A stretch of 64,000 nucleotides of DNA from Amaurobius ferox (lineage: Eukaryota; Arthropoda; Arachnida; Araneae; Amaurobiidae): positions 122,695,985 through 122,759,984 of the forward strand of contig OX578140.1 in the NCBI GenBank assembly GCA_951213105.1, given 5' to 3'. Positions 58,090 through 64,000 of the stretch are shown here, in pieces; positions within the stretch are counted from its first letter, which is position 1, and every line of letters begins with the position of its first letter. The translations under genes were made by a program, and so were the position numbers. The notes under the pieces are model-generated. The model was not told the DNA's origin. It searched no databases and saw only the letters and a list, made by a program, of their open reading frames with translations.

Positions 58090-58505
58090 AATATGGGGCA
58101 CCCCGAATTAACACCAGGCCTGGGCCCCACTTTGGCTTGATCAAGCTCAGGAACCCACTGGCTTAGGGCCGGTCCGGGCTTAACTTTTAAAACACAGTTT
58201 CGGGGCGGGTTGGATTCAAGCTTAGGTTTTTTAAAAATCAGACCGGGCCGAACACATTTAATTTTGAAAACGTTTTAAATGAACTTTAATAGAGTACATG
58301 AAATTATTGTGATTTAAGCTATGTAAAGATAATGTTTAGAAATAAACCAACTTTTATCTTAATTTTTTGTAAAAAAAAATCACACATTTTATGTTTTAAC
58401 ACATTTGAATACAAATTAATTCGGAGCGGAACGGGCCGAGACTCATTGGTCTTCGAGCCGGGTGAAAGTCTGAAATTTCGACCCGTGCAGATCTCTAAAA
58501 CAAGA
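58090..58505 (-). mobile_element. hAT-like non-autonomous remnant
   Basis: The minus strand begins TTAGAGATCTGCACGGGTCG, followed by CACCCGGCTCG and GGCCCGTTCCGC. It ends with GGCCCGGTCTGA and further CCCGG/CCGGG words. The start resembles the TAGAGGTCTGCACGGG termini of some hAT elements. A related start lies at 61,289 (AGAGGTCTACACGGGTC). Ends and target duplications could not be fixed. Confidence 0.45.
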
Positions 58506-60147
58506 CCATGTTAGAGATTTTGTGGGGAAAACAAACTAAAGCTTTTTGTTTTGTTTTTAATTTTACGGGAAAACAAAAGAAACTAAATATTTGCTAAGTT
58601 TTGTGGGAAAACAAATCAGAGTTTTTGTGTGATTCAATAACCTAAAAGTCAATATTTATAAACAAGAAATATTTAGACAAAATTCAATTCAGAAATCACT
58701 TGATTCTTTTGATATATTTTGAAAAAATGAAACATATCTTGAAGACCGCTCCTTATAACTCTTAAACAACGGTGTCCATTTATTCATAAAAGTGCTTGCT
58801 CTCATTACACTCATTTGATAGTGGGAATATTTAAAATATTTCCCAATTTAAATCGAATGCGAACAATATTGGTAAAAAGCACAGGCTAGTTTCTTATTAT
58901 ATAGTATTATTCGCTTTTAAAGTTTAAAAAGTTCAGATAAAAGAGCCACCCAATGTCAACTAGAAAAGTTGCTGTGCACCGCAATTTTACAAACTTCTGT
59001 GGAAACCGACGGGGTGAGTCATATACCACCCAATCGACGTTAAATTGTAAGAATATTGAGCTCGGACTGTAATGACAAAGGTTATATTGACATATTTCTT
59101 GAAATTTTATGCCAGCTGCGTGGTATGACTGACTTTGTCGATCACGGTTGGCTGTATGGTCTGGGCCTTTCATGACTTTGTCGATCACGCTGTATGAGGT
59201 TCACACATTACGTTTTTGACTTTCCTATTTCGTCGAAAAATTTCCAAGAGCATTGCAGAGTTAATTATTCTCACATTTCTTGCCGCGTCATTGATATTCA
59301 GCTTATCACCGTGCAGTAGCTATACTTGCCCGTATTAAAACGTTGCAAATAACATCGTTAAAGCGACGCCCTACTTTTCTGAGGCAAGATAGACAAACAG
59401 GGCACCTCGTGCCTGCATTCCGTTTGTTCCATTGAATCAGCTGCTTTAAAGTTAAACATCATCCATGTCTGGCATGCCTGAATCACTTACTTGTTTTATT
59501 GATCTCGGACTACCTCGGTCTTCAGAAGGGGATCAAGGTTGGAGAAAGTATTATTTTATGTCGTTTGTTATGCGGTTAAATTTCGACTTCAGTGGTTTGG
59601 TTATTAATGCGTTTAGTAATTTTGTTTAATCAAATCAGCTGGTGTAAAATTTATCGTTGCGATCAACATGGAAAGTCTCCCCAATAATTTTGTAAGTAAA
59701 GCTCCATGAGTGTACACGTTAGGTCTGTCCACAGTAAAGTGACCATGCCGATTGAATAAAAGGGATTGCAGCGCCCCGAGCGAAGAATTTTAGAAGTTAG
59801 GATAAAGAACTCGGCAATAGCGAGATAAAGCCAATTATAAAGTTCTGGAGAAGAGGTTCTCAACCTTTACATCAATGCGTACCGTTAAAGCCAAATTCAA
59901 AATTTTCAGTATCACAAAAAAAGTCTTGTATGCAAATAGGCAGGGGCGCGTTTAAGGGAGAGTTTAGGGGGTTCAACCCCCCCCCCCCCCCCCGCCTTCG
60001 AATTGAAAAATTTAAAAATTGCCTTCATAAAACACACGTGATAAAGAAAATAATCTACTAAATCCCCATTCAGTTGTCGTTCTGAAATTCTTGAACTAAA
60101 AAAACAATCCTTTTTAACCTCCAATAAATAAATACAAAAAAAAAAAA
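58506..60147. other. Unclassified DNA
   Basis: Includes a direct repeat GACTTTGTCGATCACG at about 59,131 and 59,173, and a C-run at about 59,978-59,993. No gene or element could be supported. Confidence 0.45.
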
Positions 60148-61067
60148 AACTGATGTGGGCAACACATGACTTTCCTTATATAATGTAATGAATTTACTTA
60201 CTTTTACAGTAAAAAAAATAGGTTTTTCTTATAGTAGATACTAATATTCTTTCCAAGATATTGAATTTTCGACAATTAGTCGTCATTTTCATTGATTTAG
60301 CGTCATTTTTATCCATTTGGCTAGATTTTTCGTTAATTTGGCAACATTTCAAAAAGTGACATTTCGCCAAAATCTCGCCAAGCGTTTGGACGAAGAAATA
60401 AGTTATTCTTACAGCAATAATGACTATTGGCGTTTCAAATACAAAAGTATTACTTAAAGTATCTTTTTTCATGAATGGAACGAGCTAGATCCACGAGAAT
60501 GATGTCACCCAATTTATCGCATGCATTACATATGAAAAGTGAACATGTTTCTCAGTAGGAAATATATATATATATATATTTTATTATGACTTTTTAATAA
60601 TTTTTTTTTAAAATGTACATATCTCGAGAACGGTTAATGTTAGCGTTCTAAAATTTGTCAATCGTTTTCTAATGAAAAATTGCATAAAAAATATCTATTT
60701 GCGTAACTTTATTAGCGGTTTTGATTTTTTGACGATTTTTTTCAAAATTTCATTCGAAAATTTAGGGGGGTTCTGAACATTCGATTGCGTATAAAAACAA
60801 TAGGCTTCTAGTATTTACGGATTGTGATTTTTGTACCAAATTTTGTTCAAAGCGGTCCATTCGTTCGTCAGTTATCGTCTCCACAGACTCACTGATACAC
60901 ACACACATACTTTCACACACACCCACACACAGACAGACATCACTTCAAAAATGTTTGATTTGTGATCAGGGATGCTTGAAACGTGCTCTCCCGTCGAAAA
61001 CTCGAATTCGAATTTTCGACCCCCGTCACAATACTTTCCTTATACATTATGTATATAAGGAAAGTAA
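60148..61067 (+). repeat. Family-1 repeat, copy H, near complete
   Basis: The best uninterrupted copy. It has ACTGATGTGGGCAACACATG, the TTGGCTAGATTTTTCG block, ATATCTCGAGAACGGTTAAT, GGGGGGTTCTGAACATTCGA, a CACACACATACTTTCACACA core, ATCAGGGATGCTTGAAACGT, CTCCCGTCGAAAACTCGA, and the terminal palindrome CTTATACATTATGTATATAAG. About 920 bp. Confidence 0.88.
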
Positions 61068-61464
61068 TGAAAAAAAAATAATATAATAATAATATTTTTT
61101 TTTTTAAATGGAATACGTGCTCAGGTTTTAGAAACTAAAAATTAAAATAAAAAAAATGGTGCTTCGACTACTGCATCACTGTAATAGGAGGGAAATTCTC
61201 CTACTACAATGCCACGTCTGCAAATTTGGAAAAATTCCGGTTCCTGAAACTGGCAGAAGCTAAGACCAAAACCCAGTTATTTAGTGACTAGAGGTCTACA
61301 CGGGTCTAATTTAAAATTTTACCCGGCCCGAATATATCAAGATTTAACTCAGCCAAAGCACAAGAATTTTTTTAAATATTTTACCCGAGCCAAACCCGTC
61401 CGGAGAGCACTCAAAGCCCCAGCCCCAACGTGGACCGTCCGAATTTTTTTGGAATGCATTAAAG
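61068..61464. other. Short unclassified stretch with hAT-like start
   Basis: From 61,289 the sequence AGAGGTCTACACGGGTC followed by CCCGGCCCG resembles the element at 58,090-58,505. It is interrupted by the assembly gap. Confidence 0.4.
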
Positions 61465-61664
61465 NNNNNNNNNNNNNNNNNNNNNNNNNNNNNNNNNNNN
61501 NNNNNNNNNNNNNNNNNNNNNNNNNNNNNNNNNNNNNNNNNNNNNNNNNNNNNNNNNNNNNNNNNNNNNNNNNNNNNNNNNNNNNNNNNNNNNNNNNNNN
61601 NNNNNNNNNNNNNNNNNNNNNNNNNNNNNNNNNNNNNNNNNNNNNNNNNNNNNNNNNNNNNNNN
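61465..61664. other. Assembly gap (200 N)
   Basis: Exactly 200 undetermined bases, probably a placeholder of arbitrary length. ORFs crossing it are invalid. Confidence 0.99.
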
Positions 61665-64000
61665 ATTTTTGACGTCTTGGCTTGTAGGCCCACTACGAGT
61701 AGGTCTTCCAGATCGCGATCGAAGCTTTTGCTATTTGTTTCCCTTTTAATTCTCTGTTCGATGTAAAGGAATCATAATTTATCAGTAAAGAAAATAATAT
61801 TCATGAAATTTGGAAGTATTTTCGATAATGTTCATTAAAATGGGTGATTTAAAATCTTAATATTGCTGTACATTTCCTTAAAATAAAATATTTATAATGA
61901 CTCATTCACTGTAGGAGCAAAGATGAAAGGATTCCATTCAGTCAGTGTTTTAATAAAAGTTTGAAAAAGAACCCTGTATATTTATTGCTTAATCAGGCAT
62001 TTTATTTGAATAATTCTTCAGTACATTCAGCTAAAGTATGCGTACTTACAGATAAAGTATGCAGAAACTAAAATGATTACTGAATACTATATCTTTAAAT
62101 ATCATAAGATAATCATTAAAAAGAAACTCAGAATTTAACTTTTAATGTGCTTACGTGTTTATTTATTTTTATTTCATTTTATTTTATTCATTTTTTGTTG
62201 TTATAAATTGTAAAATGATTTAGAATTAAGATAAAATACTAGTTGAATGTCATTCATTAACCTATGCACTATAAATTGTAGAAGTTCAGGTTTTCTAATA
62301 TAGCATATCTTATATTCCCTTTTTTACTACCAGACATTAACAAATTGTAAACAATTTTGCTTAATTATAGAGTTTGAAATACCTCAGGGGCTTTGAAAAT
62401 TTAATAAAGCTGTATAATAAAACTTTTTGGTATTAATATTTCATTTACAATTCCATTGAAGTGAAAATGTAAGAAAGATTAAATTAGCTTTGTATTATTA
62501 AAATAACATTAACTATAATATAATGAAATATACAATGGTAACTTGAAATTGTAAGTTAGTTACTTTGCTTTTTTCCAAGTTATTTTAACAATTTTCAATA
62601 ACATAATAACTCGCTACATAAAAAATAAAATGTGCCCAACCTAAACACAAATGACTTCCTAACCTATTCTTCTAAAATTTCAGCATGCCATAACAAATAA
62701 TAAAAAATATACGTGCAATATATTAAGATACTATATCTTTTATATGCAATTACTTATCAAACAGTTAAAATATGTTATTTGATGTGTGAAATATTCCATT
62801 TTACATTATTTTACTTTCATAACTTTAGTGTAGCATTTTTATTGCTACGATTTCTTACTATTGACAATATCTTAAAAAGAGAATGACATTTTTTTATCTA
62901 TATAAATAAAATTGAAAATACATGTATCTGTCTGTGTATTTATCTATCTCATCATCACGGTAGAACTGCTGCATCGAATTTCATGAACATTCTGTGGGTA
63001 GCTTTGAAATAGCCCTACTTAAAATTTAGTCCATGTTTCGAGTTTCTAGGACCAGGGATTGTCGAGATATGAATAAAAATCCCACAATTAAACCTTCCAT
63101 AAAAATAGAATTATGCAGATGATATATTTTCCACAAATTTATTAAGAAAATTATATCATGATGCTTAGCAACGCAATTAAATCAAATGTGTTTATTAGGC
63201 AGACGATTATTAAATTTTTTAAGATTTAAATAATAAAGAAATCAATATAAAACAAAATTTTATAACCATTTTTATACAATTTTAACGCTTTTATTTTAGT
63301 TTATATTGATCCAATTTCATATATATTTTATAATTTGTTTTCAAACGAGAATGTTTTATTCAAATCTGCTTGAAGATAATTTTGTATAGAAAACACAGAA
63401 AGGAGAATTAAATGAAATATTTTAATAGAATGTTTTGAGTAAGAATGTCATTTAGAATACTGCAGGAATTTGCACATATATTAAATCATGGGCAATGTCG
63501 GGTATATCTGCTATTAACAGTATACATAAAATTGTATGTTGTACATCTATCTGTCTGTTTATTATCTCAGCACGGTAGAGATCACCTATTTTCATTTCAT
63601 TAGAATTATTATAAAATTTCAAAAATTGAGACTCTAAATATTAAAACTTCACATCAAATTCTGAATTTTAGGTTTCTTGTATTATATGGTCAGTATGAAG
63701 AACGGACATGCTGCTAGTCTATTATAAAATATTACACAACTAACAACATTATTAAAGTAATTTTAAAATATTTGCAGGAGACTGTATAATTTATGTATAA
63801 TGACACATGTATAATAGCTGTATAATGACACAAGCTAACTTGATAAAATATACATTTTAAACATTGAATGATTTTAAATACTTTACAATTACTTAGCAAA
63901 GCTTAATTTTACAAGTACCTGGGCAGTTCTTAATTAATATGACAACAATAAAATTTTAAAACAAACTAAGAAAACTCTAAAAGGTTTGTTGACGTTATAA
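61665..64000 (+). repeat. Dispersed long repeat (family 3), copy 2
   Basis: Paralogue of 42,785-46,190, in the same orientation and running off the end of the window. It lacks the SINE pair: at about 63,080-63,100 it reads CACAATTAAACCTTCCATAA, the intact target site. Numerous substitutions and small indels separate the two copies, so the duplication is not recent. Confidence 0.85.

Noticed and set aside
61284..61766. 160-codon ORF across the N run
   Set aside because: It is an artefact of translating the assembly gap.

Overview
The window is AT-rich, repeat-dominated nuclear DNA from an animal, most likely an arthropod and plausibly an arachnid such as a spider. The organism is inferred only from the style of the sequence: very large introns, arthropod-type 5S rRNA-derived SINEs, DUF4817 mariner, Tc1, pogo/Tigger and Polinton elements, and two conserved animal gene starts. 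No operons, bacterial genes or CRISPR arrays are present. Host coding content is very small. One exon is the first coding exon of an ERG/seizure-type (KCNH) potassium channel on the minus strand (15,744-15,819). The other is the first coding exon of a FERM protein of the EPB41L5/Yurt group on the plus strand (49,196-49,348). Both end in good splice donors and their next exons are not visible here, so the window holds two gene 5' ends with long first introns.

The outstanding object is a 10,341-bp element at 29,871-40,211. It is a Polinton/Maverick derivative folded into one giant palindrome. Two arms of about 4,986 bp, each with the same terminus, terminal repeats, protein-primed B-family DNA polymerase gene and zinc-finger N-terminal domain, are joined head to head through a 66-bp unique centre. 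It is bounded by a perfect 6-bp target duplication (AACACC) and sits inside a Tc1-like transposase remnant whose reading frame continues across the insertion. The arms have started to diverge: there are substitutions, a homopolymer indel, and a tRNA-derived SINE with its own 15-bp duplication in the right arm only. It therefore looks like an integrated snapback (self-complementary) Polinton genome rather than an assembly fold. Integrase, ATPase, protease and capsid genes are absent.

Layout. 1-3,600: old repeats. 3,600-7,840: copies of a microsatellite-cored repeat (family 1), one holding a dead DUF4817 mariner. 8,200-15,500: tRNA-like repeats, (TA)n tracts and several tandem arrays. 15,700-17,300: ERG exon 1 and its upstream region. 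17,384-22,518: repeat R interrupted by a Tigger element that itself contains a second R. 22,845-25,062: family-1 copies. 25,709-29,370: head-to-tail array of the related family 2. 29,815-40,340: Tc1 remnant with the palindromic Polinton. 40,850-42,625: LINE RNase H and Tc1 fragments. 42,780-46,190: a dispersed repeat carrying two 5S/tRNA composite SINEs at one target; its empty-site paralogue lies at 61,665-64,000. 49,196 onward: FERM exon 1, then intron-like DNA with family-1 copies, a 5'-inverted SINE, hAT-like remnants and a 200-bp assembly gap (61,465-61,664).

All family names come from motif recognition and reading of the sequence; no database search or alignment program was run.
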